A stretch of DNA of 64,000 nucleotides from Bradyrhizobium diazoefficiens (GCF_016616885.1 NZ_CP067102.1:2198501-2262500); one strand, 5' to 3'. Counted from the stretch's first letter, positions 6,400-15,341 are shown. A program made the numbers and translations. The notes: generated by a model from the sequence alone, not told the origin.

Positions 6400-9380
6400 G
6401 GCGCCAGGGCAGGTACCGGCGCGTCGTTCACTTTATCGCGGCTGCGCCGCGCAGACACCAGGGCCTCCAGCTCGCCGCGAACGTCGTCCACGACGCTCGC
6501 CCAGTTGCCTCGCTTTGGTTGCCTGAACAGTCTCATGGATCGATACCACGGGCTGTCGTTGCGATTAAGCAGCCAGCGCCAATCCGGATTGAAAGGCAAC
6601 ATCGTCCAGACAGGAGCGCCCAGCGCGCCGGCGAGGTGAACGACGCTGGTGTCGACCGAAATCACCAGATCAAGGCAGGAAATCATTGCGGCTGTTTCGC
6701 TGAAATCGGTGAGCTGTTCCGTCAGGTCGACGATATCAGGACGTTCGCCAAGGAAGGCCCGGTCCTGATCCCGGACGCCCTTTTGCAGGCTGACAAACTG
6801 GACGTCGCAATCCAGGAGAGAAGAAAGCGTCCGCAGTGCCATCGATCGATTGTGATCGTTCTTGTGATCCGGATTCCCCGACCAGACAAGACCGACGCGG
6901 AAGCGATTGCGGGGGCCAAGCCGGTCTTCCCAAGCTTTCACGCGCGCCGCCGGAGGCGCGGGAAGGTAGCCTTCCGCGAACAGGATGGTATCGAGCCGCG
7001 TCCCGAACACGAGTGGCAGAGTTCCAAGAGGACAGTGCAGGTCGAACGCCAGCGACGTCGAAGACGATCGGCCGATACACGCAGCGACTCCAGTGATACC
7101 CCCCAAGAGCTGCTGGATCGGAGGCTGGACCTCCAGGATGACTCGAGCTCCGAGCGCGGCCGCCATGGGCACATAGCGCGCAAACTGGATTGCATCGCCC
7201 ATTCCCTCTTCAGAGTGAAGCAAGAGGGTCTTGCCTTCGATCGGCTGGTCCCCGAGCCAAAGGGGTTGGGAAAAGCCGCGATCGGGCAAACCGACGGGAA
7301 GCTTCCAACGCGCCTCGCGCCCAGGCCAGCCTTGCTCAAAATCTCCGGTCAGCAGTTGAAGCGTCGCCAGATTGAAGATCGCCGGCGCATTGCCCGGTTC
7401 GACCGCCAGCGATCTGTGAAAGGTCACCAAGGCTTCATCCAGCAATTGCAGATTCAACAAAGCCAATGCCTTGTTGTTAAGCACTGCGGAAAAATCCGGA
7501 CGAAGTTCAAGCGCCCGATCGAAACGCACAACTGCCTGCTCGAATCGGCCAAGTCTCGAATGAAGCAAGCCAAAGTTGTTGTGCGTTTCCGCCTGGCTGG
7601 AGTCCAGTGCAATGGACTTCTCATAGTCGGCCTCCGCTTCCTCAAACCGGTTTGCCTCTTGGAGGCAAGCGCCGCGCATTTGATACAGGGCTGCAGAATT
7701 TGGATCCAGTTTCTCGGCTACGTCCAGGCATTCCAAGGCTTCCGCATACCGGCCGAGATTAAACAGCAGTCCGCCGCAGCTTTTCGCTGCCTCCAGGTAT
7801 TGTGGATACAGTTGTAGCGCCCGTTGGAAGTGCAGCAGAGCCTCGTCCGTGCGCTTGAGCTGCCGGAGCTGATGGCCGAGGTAATTCGAGACGAGCGCAT
7901 CCTCTCGCTTGAGGGGCACGGCCTCGCTTTGGTGCGGCCGTGGGTCCGCCCGCCGTGCGGACACCAGGGCCTCCAGCTCGCGCCGAACGCTGTCCACGAC
8001 GCTGGCCCAGTCGTCGCGCTTCGGCTGCCTGAACAGCCTCATGGACTGGTACCACGGGCTGTCGTCGCGGTTGAGCAGCCAGCGCCAGTCCGGGTTGAAG
8101 GGCAGCATGGTCCAGACCGGCGCGCCCAGCGCGCCGGCGAGGTGCACGACGCTGGTGTCGACCGAGATCACCAGGTCGAGACAGGAGACCAGCGCCGCCG
8201 TCTCGCTGAAATCGGTGAGCTGCTCCGTCAGGTCGATGATGTCCTCGCGTTCGCTAAGGAAGGCGCGATCCTGATCCCTGATGCCTTTTTGCAAGGAGAC
8301 GAACTGGACGTCGCAATCCAGCAGCGGGGCGAGCGCGCGCAGGGATATCGACCGGTTGTGATCGTTGTTGTGCCCCGGATCTCCCGACCAGACCAGGCCG
8401 ACGCGGAAGCGCGTGCGGGGACCAAGCCGGTCTTGCCACGCCTTCAGGCGTTCCGCCGGAGGCGCAGGTAGGAAGCCTTCCGCGAACGGGATGGTGTCGA
8501 GCCGGGTCCCGAACGCCAGCGGCAGGCTGCCAAGCGGACAGTGCAGGTCGAACGCCAGCGACGGCGTCGACGATCGGTCGACACAATGTGCGACGCCGGG
8601 TACGGCGGCCAGAAGCCGCTGGACCGCAGGCTTGACCTCCAGGATGACCTGGGCCCCGAGCGCGGCCACGAAGGGCACATAGCGCGCAAACTGAATGGAA
8701 TCGCCGAGCGCCTCGTCGGCGTGAAGCAGGATGGTCTTGCCTTCGAGCGGCTGGTCGAGAAGCCAAAGGGGTTTTGTAAATCCGCGATCAGCGAGGCCGA
8801 GAGACGATGCTTTCCAGCGCGCCTCGCGCCCCGACAAGCCCCGCTCGAAATCTCCGGTCAGCATCTGCAGCAGCGCGAAATTCCAGATCGTGTCCGCATT
8901 GCCAGGCTCGAGGGCCTGCGATTGGCGAAAGACCGCGAAAGCCTCGTCCAGCAATTGCAGGCTCCACAGCGCGCGTGCCTTTTCGTTCAGCGCCGCGGTA
9001 AAATTCGGACGAAGCGCGAGCGCGCGATCGAAGCTCGCGAAGGCCTGTTCCATCCGGCCAAATCTCGCATGCAGCGTGCCGAGGTTCTTGTGCGTCTCGG
9101 CCTCAGTGGGGTTCAGCGCAATCGATCTCTCGAAGTCGGCCTGCGCCTCCTCGAACCGTCCCAGCCGCTGCAGGCACAGCCCGCGCGTCTGATACAGCGG
9201 CGCGACATTCGGATTGAGCCTGGCGAATGCGTTGAAGTAGTCCAGGGCTTCGGCATACCGGCCGAGATTGAACAGCGCCTGGCCCTGTTTTGCGGCCTCC
9301 AGACTCTTGGCGACCGCCAGATTTTGCGGCGCGGCCTTTGAGGATTGTTTGGCCGCGGCGCGGCGTTCTTGGCGGTTCAT
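6396..9380 (-). CDS. Duplicated TPR-glycosyltransferase (GT9-like) protein
   Basis: A 994-residue protein made of two copies of the same module. Each copy has 4-5 TPR repeats (for example LGRYAEAL, RFEEAQADFERSIALNP) and a GT-B domain related to heptosyltransferase-like family 9, with KTILLHADEALGDSIQFARY, FRVGLVWSG and SVDTSVVHLAGALGAPVWTMLP. Copy 1 is about residues 36-482 and copy 2 about 538-984, offset by 502 residues, joined by an extra TPR stretch. No signal peptide is seen. Single-module relatives are common in rhizobia and probably act on surface or protein glycans; acceptor and donor are unknown. Its last codons overlap the convergent cyclase by 4 bp. Confidence 0.85.
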   Translation of the reverse strand: MNRQERRAAAKQSSKAAPQNLAVAKSLEAAKQGQALFNLGRYAEALDYFNAFARLNPNVAPLYQTRGLCLQRLGRFEEAQADFERSIALNPTEAETHKNLGTLHARFGRMEQAFASFDRALALRPNFTAALNEKARALWSLQLLDEAFAVFRQSQALEPGNADTIWNFALLQMLTGDFERGLSGREARWKASSLGLADRGFTKPLWLLDQPLEGKTILLHADEALGDSIQFARYVPFVAALGAQVILEVKPAVQRLLAAVPGVAHCVDRSSTPSLAFDLHCPLGSLPLAFGTRLDTIPFAEGFLPAPPAERLKAWQDRLGPRTRFRVGLVWSGDPGHNNDHNRSISLRALAPLLDCDVQFVSLQKGIRDQDRAFLSEREDIIDLTEQLTDFSETAALVSCLDLVISVDTSVVHLAGALGAPVWTMLPFNPDWRWLLNRDDSPWYQSMRLFRQPKRDDWASVVDSVRRELEALVSARRADPRPHQSEAVPLKREDALVSNYLGHQLRQLKRTDEALLHFQRALQLYPQYLEAAKSCGGLLFNLGRYAEALECLDVAEKLDPNSAALYQMRGACLQEANRFEEAEADYEKSIALDSSQAETHNNFGLLHSRLGRFEQAVVRFDRALELRPDFSAVLNNKALALLNLQLLDEALVTFHRSLAVEPGNAPAIFNLATLQLLTGDFEQGWPGREARWKLPVGLPDRGFSQPLWLGDQPIEGKTLLLHSEEGMGDAIQFARYVPMAAALGARVILEVQPPIQQLLGGITGVAACIGRSSSTSLAFDLHCPLGTLPLVFGTRLDTILFAEGYLPAPPAARVKAWEDRLGPRNRFRVGLVWSGNPDHKNDHNRSMALRTLSSLLDCDVQFVSLQKGVRDQDRAFLGERPDIVDLTEQLTDFSETAAMISCLDLVISVDTSVVHLAGALGAPVWTMLPFNPDWRWLLNRNDSPWYRSMRLFRQPKRGNWASVVDDVRGELEALVSARRSRDKVNDAPVPALAP
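6429..7769. repeat. Internal duplication, second copy
   Basis: Downstream (C-terminal) unit of the TPR-glycosyltransferase gene. It aligns with 7935-9275 at a constant offset of 1506 bp (502 codons) and is still clearly similar at DNA level, for example GGGCCTCCAG at 6461 and 7967. Confidence 0.85.
7935..9275. repeat. Internal duplication, first copy
   Basis: Upstream (N-terminal) unit of the TPR-glycosyltransferase gene, the partner of 6429-7769. Boundaries are approximate because the flanking TPRs are also related. Confidence 0.85.
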
Positions 9381-9523
9381 GGGGGGACCAGAGAAGATGT
9401 GCTTGCGGGTCTACCGAGCGCGATCGGAGGGGCCATTGAAGCAGTTTCTGGTGCGAGGCTGGTGCGAAGCTGGCGCGGTCTGCGGATTCCATGCCGAGGT
9501 GCCGCCTCGCGTATCTCTCCCCA

Positions 9524-9612
9524 CCGTCATTGCGAGGAGCCCTTGCGACGAAGCAATCCAGAATCGTCCCGCAGAGGGATTCTGGATTGCTTCGCTGCGC
9601 TCGCAATGACGG
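9524..9612. repeat. Dispersed palindromic repeat element
   Basis: Long inverted repeat with arms CCGTCATTGCGAG and CTCGCAATGACGG and inner arms around GAAGCAATCCAGAATC and GATTCTGGATTGCTTC. The same element recurs at 36167-36247. It is a rhizobial REP/RIME-like intergenic element able to form a stable hairpin, here between the glycosyltransferase start and the 42-residue gene. Confidence 0.8.
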
Positions 9613-9641
9613 AGTGTGAGGAATCTAGGGGCAGTCCGATG

Positions 9642-9770
9642 TCACCGCAGCCCCGTGCCTTTGCATCGCTGGCACTTTACCACCTTGTCGCCCTTCTTGA
9701 GCAAGCCTTTGCCCTCACAATTTTTGCACTTCTGCTTCTTCTTGATGTTCGGGCCTTTTTCACTGACCAT
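9642..9770 (-). CDS. 42-residue DnaJ-type zinc-motif protein, copy A
   Basis: Tiny protein, MVSEKGPNIKKK followed by two CxxCxGxG motifs (CKNCEGKG and CQRCKGTG) separated by a Lys-rich linker. Two such motifs bind one zinc in the DnaJ central domain, so this is probably a free-standing zinc ribbon. Start ATG 9770 has AGGAGG seven bases upstream; a longer reading to 9842 lacks support. A near-identical copy lies at 16654-16782, with homology continuing about 45 bp upstream through the ribosome site and the shared GCGGTCGACTGG block (plus-strand reading). Function unknown; thiol/metal binding or an RNA or chaperone partner are possible. Confidence 0.75.
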   Translation of the reverse strand: MVSEKGPNIKKKQKCKNCEGKGLLKKGDKVVKCQRCKGTGLR

Positions 9771-9923
9771 GAAATCCTCCTGCCGCGAGAGAGCGGTCGA
9801 CTGGCGCTTTGTATGCGCTGCGCTCGTGGCAGTCCATCTCACTATCTGCTGCAGCTTCGGTGTCGAGCTTTCGTTTTGACATCGATTGTGCTCGTGCTGC
9901 TTTGCCGTCGTCGTTGCTGCCTC

Positions 9924-10907
9924 CTAGTCGAGCCTGATGCCGGCTTCCTTGATAACCGGGCCCCAGCGCCGGTGCCCTTCATCGATCAACTGCCGGAGCG
10001 TGTCGCTTGACCCTGTAAGCGGGCGGAAGCTGAGCTTGGCGAATTGCTGCTGCACGTCAGGCGCCACCATGATCGCCGCGATCTTGCGATTGAGGTCCGT
10101 CACGGCCTCGCCCGGCGCCTTGGCCGGGGCGACCAAACCGAACCAGGCTTCCGCTTCCGCACCCGGGAAACCCGCTTCGGCGATGGTCGGAACGTCAGGC
10201 AGGTCAGGCTCCCGTACACGGCCGGTGACGGCCAACACCTTTACGGCGCCGACCTTGACCTGCGGCGCGATCAAGGGCGGCGCATCGACGAACAATTGAA
10301 CGTCGCCGCGGATCACGCCGGTGAGGCCTTCGGGCCCGGTGCGAAACGGCACGAACTGCACGTCAATATCCGCGGTGCGCGCCAACAGCCGCGCGACGAC
10401 ATCGGGCGGCGAGCCGTTGCTCGCGGTGCCGATGGCGAGGCGCCCGGGATGAGATTTCGCGTAGGCGACGAGCTCGGGAAAGCTCGCGGCCGGGACCAAC
10501 GGATGAGCTGCGACCGCCAGCGCGCCAACGACCAAGGGACATACCGGGGCGACGTCGTGAACAGGATCGTAAGGCAGCCTGGCAAACAGATAGCTGTTGA
10601 AGACGAGCTGCGACATCGAAGCGATCGCGATCGTGTAGCCGTCCGGATTGCTGGAGACGAGCGCCTGCATCGCGATGATCCCTCCCGCGCCCGGCCGGTT
10701 TTCGACCACGACCGGCTGGCCAGCGACGGCCGACAGCTTGTCGCCGATCACGCGGGCGACCAGATCCGGAACACTCCCGGGCCCGCCGCCAACGAGGAGG
10801 TGAAATGGTCGCGCGGGAAACGTCTCCGCCCGGGCCGTTGCGCCGAGCAGCGCGAGCGCTGTTGCAGCCGGCATGTTGCGCAAGATCTGTCGCCGCGTTG
10901 CAATCAT
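9924..10907 (-). CDS. Bug/TctC family solute-binding protein
   Basis: 327-residue periplasmic binding protein of the tripartite tricarboxylate transporter (Bug) family. A Tat-like signal (RRQILR, cleavage near ATARA) precedes FPARPFHLLVGGGPGSVPDLVARVIGDKL, VVVENRPGAGG and PDGYTIAIASMS, all typical of the fold. ATG 10907 is preferred to 11000 because AGGGGC precedes it and the signal starts there. It overlaps the stop of the upstream SnoaL gene in an ATGA arrangement, so the two are probably translationally coupled. No TctA/TctB membrane partners are nearby; many Bug proteins are orphan sensors or shared receptors. Ligand unknown, probably an organic acid. Confidence 0.85.
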   Translation of the reverse strand: MIATRRQILRNMPAATALALLGATARAETFPARPFHLLVGGGPGSVPDLVARVIGDKLSAVAGQPVVVENRPGAGGIIAMQALVSSNPDGYTIAIASMSQLVFNSYLFARLPYDPVHDVAPVCPLVVGALAVAAHPLVPAASFPELVAYAKSHPGRLAIGTASNGSPPDVVARLLARTADIDVQFVPFRTGPEGLTGVIRGDVQLFVDAPPLIAPQVKVGAVKVLAVTGRVREPDLPDVPTIAEAGFPGAEAEAWFGLVAPAKAPGEAVTDLNRKIAAIMVAPDVQQQFAKLSFRPLTGSSDTLRQLIDEGHRRWGPVIKEAGIRLD

Positions 10908-11374
10908 GGTGCTGCCCCTTCGTCGCCGTGTGCGTCCACGTCCGATCGCAGATTTGTATTCTGGCCTGCAATGATCCGTGCGTTTCCTTCGGCCGGCCAT
11001 TCGACCAGCCAGGAAAAGATTCCCCGTCGCGGTTGCCTCGGTGTCCCGTCCGGATCGCGATCGCCTTGCATCGCCCAGCGAAGATGGACGAGGACGAGCG
11101 TGTCGCGCAGCCGCCGCGCGGTCTGATCGATGTTGCGCCAGACGCTGTCGCGCATCTGCAGGCGGTGGATCTCGGCGTGATGGCGCCTGAACGCCTCAGC
11201 TCCCCGCAGCCAGACGCCGGCAACGGTAACGAAATCGATGTCGGGGTGCACAAGCCGGGTAAGGCCGTCGATGTCGTGCCGATTCCAGGCGTCGGCCCAG
11301 TCGGCGGCCATCGCGGCGGCGGCTGTATTGGCCGACGGCGCTTCGGGGGCGGGTATCGTTCGCGCGGCGGTCAT
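10904..11374 (-). CDS. SnoaL-like/NTF2-fold protein
   Basis: 156-residue cytoplasmic protein of the SnoaL/SgcJ-EcaC (ketosteroid isomerase-like) superfamily. Signature: ADWADAWNRHDIDGLTRLVHPDIDFVTVAGVWLRGAEAFRRHHAEIH, then a beta-rich half with TLVLVHLRWAM. Such small barrels are isomerases, dehydratases or ligand-binding proteins, and none of these can be assigned here. It is the first gene of a minus-strand pair with the Bug protein (4-bp ATGA overlap) and is transcribed away from a LysR gene, suggesting both serve breakdown or sensing of one LysR-controlled compound. Confidence 0.75.
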   Translation of the reverse strand: MTAARTIPAPEAPSANTAAAAMAADWADAWNRHDIDGLTRLVHPDIDFVTVAGVWLRGAEAFRRHHAEIHRLQMRDSVWRNIDQTARRLRDTLVLVHLRWAMQGDRDPDGTPRQPRRGIFSWLVEWPAEGNARIIAGQNTNLRSDVDAHGDEGAAP

Positions 11375-11451
11375 GTTGACACTCCCTCGGGGGTTGCCAA
11401 GACCTTGGGATGCCGTGATGATGCAGTCAAATCGACAAATGTTGTAAGTTC

Positions 11452-11466
11452 ATACGGTTTTGATAT
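11452..11466. promoter_or_regulatory. Candidate LysR-type operator (T-N11-A)
   Basis: ATAC-N7-ATAT between the divergent SnoaL and LysR genes, ending 11 bases before the LysR start. It fits the interrupted-dyad T-N11-A pattern bound by LysR regulators and would be placed to autorepress. Confidence 0.4.
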
Positions 11467-11477
11467 GAGATGGCCCA

Positions 11478-12368
11478 ATGAACCTGAAGCGCCTGCAGGC
11501 CTTCCACGCGGTGTTTTCCACCGGCTCGGTGACCGAAGCTGCGCGCCGGCTGCACCTGTCGCAGCCGGCCGTTAGCCGTTTGATCGCCGATCTCGAACGC
11601 GAGTTGGGGCTTGCTCTGTTCGTTCGGCAGCGGCAACGGCTTGTCGTCACCGGCGAAGGCCGCGCCTTCTTCCGCGAGGCCGAACGCGCTTTGGCCGCGG
11701 TCGACCAGATCGTGGATATTGCGCGCGACATCCGCACGCTGCAGGGCGCGCATCTGCGTGTCGTTGCGCCGATGATCGTTGCGTTCGGCTTGATGCCGGC
11801 AGCGATCAAGGCGTTCACGACCTTGCACCCCAGAGCGCGGGTCTCGCTGGAGATCAAGCATATGGGCGAGCTCGCCGATTGGGTGACCACGGGCCCATTC
11901 GATGCCGGCATCACGGTGATGCCGTTCGAGGACGCGCGCATCGAGTGCGAGCACCTCGTGACGGCCCGCTGCCTGCTCGCGCTGCCCAAGGGCCATCGGC
12001 TGGCGCGCAAGCCCTATGTCCGGCTGAGTGAGCTCGACGGCGAGCGGATGATCCTGCCGCCGCCCGGGAACCTCAACCGAGACCGGTTCGCCGCAGCGCT
12101 CGCCGCGGCAAAAGCCTCCTACGACGGATCGATCGATACGCCGTCGGTGTTCTCGGCCTGCCAGCTCGTTGCCGGTGGAATGGGGCTCGCCATTGTCGAT
12201 CCGTTCACCGCGAAGAGCGCCGCGTCGCTCGGCCTAGTCGCCGTTCCGCTGCGACCGGCGATCGAGCTGTCGTTCGGCCTGTTCTTTCCGGCAAACCGCG
12301 CGCGTTCCACGATGGTCCGCTCGTTCGCCAAAGCAGCGAGGTCGGCGCTACTTGCTGAGGTGCGATAA
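11478..12368 (+). CDS. LysR family transcriptional regulator
   Basis: 296 residues: an N-terminal winged helix (MNLKRLQAFHAVFSTGSVTEAARRLHLSQPAVSRLIADLERELG, 1-60) and a two-lobed effector domain (about 90-290). Divergent from the SnoaL-Bug pair with about 100 bp between, the usual layout for a LysR regulator and its target operon. The effector is unknown. The effector-domain text (VSLEIKHMGELADWVTTGPFDAGI) is closest in feel to regulators of small organic or amino-acid ligands, but no specific name is justified. Confidence 0.9.
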   Translation: MNLKRLQAFHAVFSTGSVTEAARRLHLSQPAVSRLIADLERELGLALFVRQRQRLVVTGEGRAFFREAERALAAVDQIVDIARDIRTLQGAHLRVVAPMIVAFGLMPAAIKAFTTLHPRARVSLEIKHMGELADWVTTGPFDAGITVMPFEDARIECEHLVTARCLLALPKGHRLARKPYVRLSELDGERMILPPPGNLNRDRFAAALAAAKASYDGSIDTPSVFSACQLVAGGMGLAIVDPFTAKSAASLGLVAVPLRPAIELSFGLFFPANRARSTMVRSFAKAARSALLAEVR

Positions 12369-12507
12369 GTTGTCAATTTCACGCTTGTTGTGGTTTGATG
12401 CGATCGTTTCTGGTGCGACTGTCGACGTCGCGAGGAGAGGCAGCGCGCTCTGCTGTCGAATGCGTGGAGTCCAGGTAGGATCGGATGACGTCTAGCAAGC
12501 AACCCGC

Positions 12508-13644
12508 ATGAGCGAATATCAGTATTACGAATTTCTGGCGATCGATCGACCGCTCGATAGTGCGGCGCAGGACGCTCTGCGGGCCATCTCGTCCCGGGCG
12601 CGGATCACCGCGACGAGTTTCAGCAATCACTACGAATGGGGGGACCTCAAGGGTGACCCCTGCAAGTTCATGGAGGACTGGTTCGATCTGCATCTCTATG
12701 TGGCGAATTGGGGCACGCGGCGGCTGATGCTTCGTGTGCCGGCGCGGTTGGTGAAACGCGGCGACATCGACGGCATTATTAGCGAGGTCGATTGCGTTCG
12801 GGTATGGAACTCCGGGGATAACGTGGTCGTCGATATTCAACGTGACGAAGAGGGCGTCGACGACTGGGATGATGGCTCGGGTCAGCTTGCCGGACTCGCG
12901 CCGCTGCGAAACGATGTGTTGTCGGGAGATCTCAGGCTGTTCTATCTGCTTTGGTTGTCGGCGGTTCAGGATGAATATGTCCCCGACGAGGACGTCGAAC
13001 CGCTGCCGGGGATAGCTCCGCTGACCGGCCCGCTCGAAGCGTTTGCCGAGTTTTTCTACATCGACCGGGATCTCGTCGCAGCGGCTGCCGAGCTTGGCGG
13101 AAATGATGCTGCAAGATCCAGGGACGATTTGCAGACGGCGTTGGCGACGATTCCCGACCATGAGAAAACGGAGCTGCTGCTGCGCGTTGTCGACGGAGAT
13201 CCGTATGTGGGCGTCGAGCTCAGAGGCAGGCTTCGTGACAAAGCCCAGGCGCCGGCGACACGCCGTACAGCCGGCACCCTGCGAATGCGTGCGCAAAAGA
13301 TCGGGGAAGCCCGTGAACGTGCCGACGCCGAACGCCGGGAAACGGAGCGGCGGCGTCGGGCGGCAGAGGCCGAGAAGGCGCGCCGCGTGCGGTTGAAGGC
13401 GCTCAAGCAACGCGGTGCGAACGTCTGGCGCGAGATCGAGGATGGGATCGAACGTCGCAACCCAACCGGCTATGACCAGGCGATGGCCCTTCTGGCCGAT
13501 CTTCAGGCGCTGGCCGAAGAAGAGGGATCCCAGGATGACTTCAGCAGCCGTGTCCGCGCGATCCGGGCGCGCCACGAGAAAAAGAGCAAGTTCATCGAGC
13601 GGCTGAACAAGCTTGGACGCGGCGATGGCGAGCGAACGGATTGA
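12508..13644 (+). CDS. Uncharacterised 378-residue protein with charged coiled coil
   Basis: No function is known to me. The N-terminus (MSEYQYYEFLAIDRPLD, then SSRARITATSFSNHYEWGDLKGDP and DLHLYVANWGTRRLMLRVPARL) is strikingly conserved-looking and resembles an uncharacterised family found in several phyla. Residues 1-115 are probably a beta-rich domain and 120-245 are alpha-helical. Residues 265-310 form a highly charged Arg/Glu/Ala coiled coil, and the tail is helical. There is no signal peptide or membrane segment. It stands alone between the LysR gene and the convergent MFS gene. Codon use is normal for the window, so it looks like a real, expressed gene. Confidence 0.8.
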   Translation: MSEYQYYEFLAIDRPLDSAAQDALRAISSRARITATSFSNHYEWGDLKGDPCKFMEDWFDLHLYVANWGTRRLMLRVPARLVKRGDIDGIISEVDCVRVWNSGDNVVVDIQRDEEGVDDWDDGSGQLAGLAPLRNDVLSGDLRLFYLLWLSAVQDEYVPDEDVEPLPGIAPLTGPLEAFAEFFYIDRDLVAAAAELGGNDAARSRDDLQTALATIPDHEKTELLLRVVDGDPYVGVELRGRLRDKAQAPATRRTAGTLRMRAQKIGEARERADAERRETERRRRAAEAEKARRVRLKALKQRGANVWREIEDGIERRNPTGYDQAMALLADLQALAEEEGSQDDFSSRVRAIRARHEKKSKFIERLNKLGRGDGERTD

Positions 13645-13764
13645 CGCAGTTTGCGGGGCAGTCCGGTATCACGGGTATTGTGGTGCACTCAATTGCTGAC
13701 CTTTCGAACCCGGCATTTGGTGCACTGTCACCGTGCGCCGATTGAGATTCTTTCGTCATGAGCA

Positions 13765-15171
13765 TCACGCATCTTGCGGCGCGGCTGCGCCGGCGATGCG
13801 TCGCCGTGCCGGCAGGAAAAATCCCGCAATCGCGCCGACCAACGACAGCGTTGCGGCGAGGCTCATCGCCGCAGCAAATCCGGTCTCGAAATGCGCAGCC
13901 GAATCGACCGCACCGTTGGCGGCGAAGTCCGCCACCAGCGCAGCGATGCCGAACATGCCGCCAAGGAAGCGGCCCATGTTGAAGATGCCGGATGCCTTGC
14001 CCATTTCGGTCACCGCGACCGAGCCCAGGATGGCGTTCTGCGCGGCTGGCATCGCCATCGAGACGCCGACGCCAGCCAGCACCAACGGCGCGACCAGAGC
14101 AGAATAGGGAACGGACGGGCTCACGATAGCTGCGATCCAGCCAAGGCCGATCGCCTGCATCAGCAATCCCGTCACCACCAGCAGCCGCTCGCCGAATCTG
14201 TTGACGACCGCGCCGGCGACCGGGGCGGTGATGAACAGCGTCGCCGTCCACGGAAGCAAGCGAAGTCCGGCGTCGAAGGCGTCGAAGCCCAGCGTGGTCT
14301 GGAGGAACTGCGGCATCAGGAACAACACGCCATACATCGCAGCGTAGAACAGGACGCTTGCGGTCATGCCGGACGCCAGCGCACGGGATGCAAACAGCCG
14401 CATCGGCACCATCGGCGCGGCCGCGCGCAATTCCCAGAGCACGAAGGCGGCTGCCAATACCAGGCCTGACATCAGCGTGCCCATGACCTCGGCGCTCGCC
14501 CACCCCACAGCGTTGCCGCGCAACAGGCTCCAGACCAGCGCCAGTGCCGCGAGGGCGACAAGCAATAGTCCGGGGATGTCCAATGCGGCAGCCGGTCCGA
14601 AGCTTTCGCGCAACCGTGCCAGCACCAGCCCGATCGCGATCAGGCCGATCGGCAGGTTGATCCAGAAGACCCATCGCCAGCCGAAATGTTCGGTGATGAA
14701 GCCGCCGATGGCGGGGCCGATGATCAGCGCGCAGCCGGTGATGCCGCTGAAAATGCCGAGCGCCCGGGCGCGCTCCTCCCGGCCGAACGTGCCGCTCAGG
14801 ATCGCCATCGCCAGCGGCATCACCAGCGCGGCGCCGGCGCCCTGCAGCGCGCGAGCGGCGATCAGCGCGGTGGCATTGCTTGCGAGTGCACAGGCCGCTG
14901 AGGCAACGACGAACAGGGCGATCCCGGCCGCGAACATGCGGCGGCGCCCGAAGCGGTCGCCGAGCGCGGCGCCGGTCAGGAGCAGCACAGCAAAAGTCAG
15001 GTTGAAGGCGTTGACGGTCCATTGCAGCGTCTCGACCGGACTGCCGAACTCGGTGCGGATGGCCGCGAATGCCGTCGTAATGATCATGGCGTCCAGCGCC
15101 ATCATGAAGGATGCCAGCGCGGTGACGCCAAGCACCCAGTTCCGCTCGGCGCGATTGGTCGGGGTCTGCAT
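13765..15171 (-). CDS. DHA2-family MFS drug/metabolite exporter
   Basis: 468-residue, 14-TM major facilitator of the EmrB/QacA (DHA2) type, a proton-driven exporter in the inner membrane. Motif A is GAALGDRFGRRRMF; motif C-like text is GPAIGGFITEHFGWRWVFWINLPIG. ATG 15171 is chosen because GGAGAGAGGG lies upstream; the longer reading to 15354 would run through the regulatory repeats. No membrane-fusion partner gene adjoins it. It is divergent from an ABM protein and an ECF sigma factor, which may share control through the 15.2-15.3 kb intergenic repeats. Substrate unknown. Confidence 0.85.
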   Translation of the reverse strand: MQTPTNRAERNWVLGVTALASFMMALDAMIITTAFAAIRTEFGSPVETLQWTVNAFNLTFAVLLLTGAALGDRFGRRRMFAAGIALFVVASAACALASNATALIAARALQGAGAALVMPLAMAILSGTFGREERARALGIFSGITGCALIIGPAIGGFITEHFGWRWVFWINLPIGLIAIGLVLARLRESFGPAAALDIPGLLLVALAALALVWSLLRGNAVGWASAEVMGTLMSGLVLAAAFVLWELRAAAPMVPMRLFASRALASGMTASVLFYAAMYGVLFLMPQFLQTTLGFDAFDAGLRLLPWTATLFITAPVAGAVVNRFGERLLVVTGLLMQAIGLGWIAAIVSPSVPYSALVAPLVLAGVGVSMAMPAAQNAILGSVAVTEMGKASGIFNMGRFLGGMFGIAALVADFAANGAVDSAAHFETGFAAAMSLAATLSLVGAIAGFFLPARRRIAGAAAPQDA

Positions 15172-15209
15172 CGCCCTCTCTCCGTGTGTCGCGCCGCCCT
15201 GTCGCGGCG

Positions 15210-15311
15210 CGTTCTGGGGGTGAGACGAGGCCGGCGTGATAAAGGATGCGCCCGGAAATAATTTTCTCCGGACCGCATCCTTCGCCGGCTGGCAAACGTC
15301 CTGGGGGTGAG
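15210..15311. promoter_or_regulatory. Divergent control region: direct repeats flanking a palindrome
   Basis: Between the MFS and ABM starts, a near-perfect 15-bp direct repeat occurs at 15210-15224 (CGTTCTGGGGGTGAG) and 15297-15311 (CGTCCTGGGGGTGAG), 87 bp apart. Centred between them is a nested dyad: AAGGATGCG (15242-15250) with CGCATCCTT (15274-15282), enclosing CCGGA (15252-15256) with TCCGG (15267-15271). This looks like a multi-site operator or ECF-type promoter pair for the divergent units. Confidence 0.5.
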
Positions 15312-15341
15312 CTGGTCGCAATATGAGCAAGGGAGCGCGCG

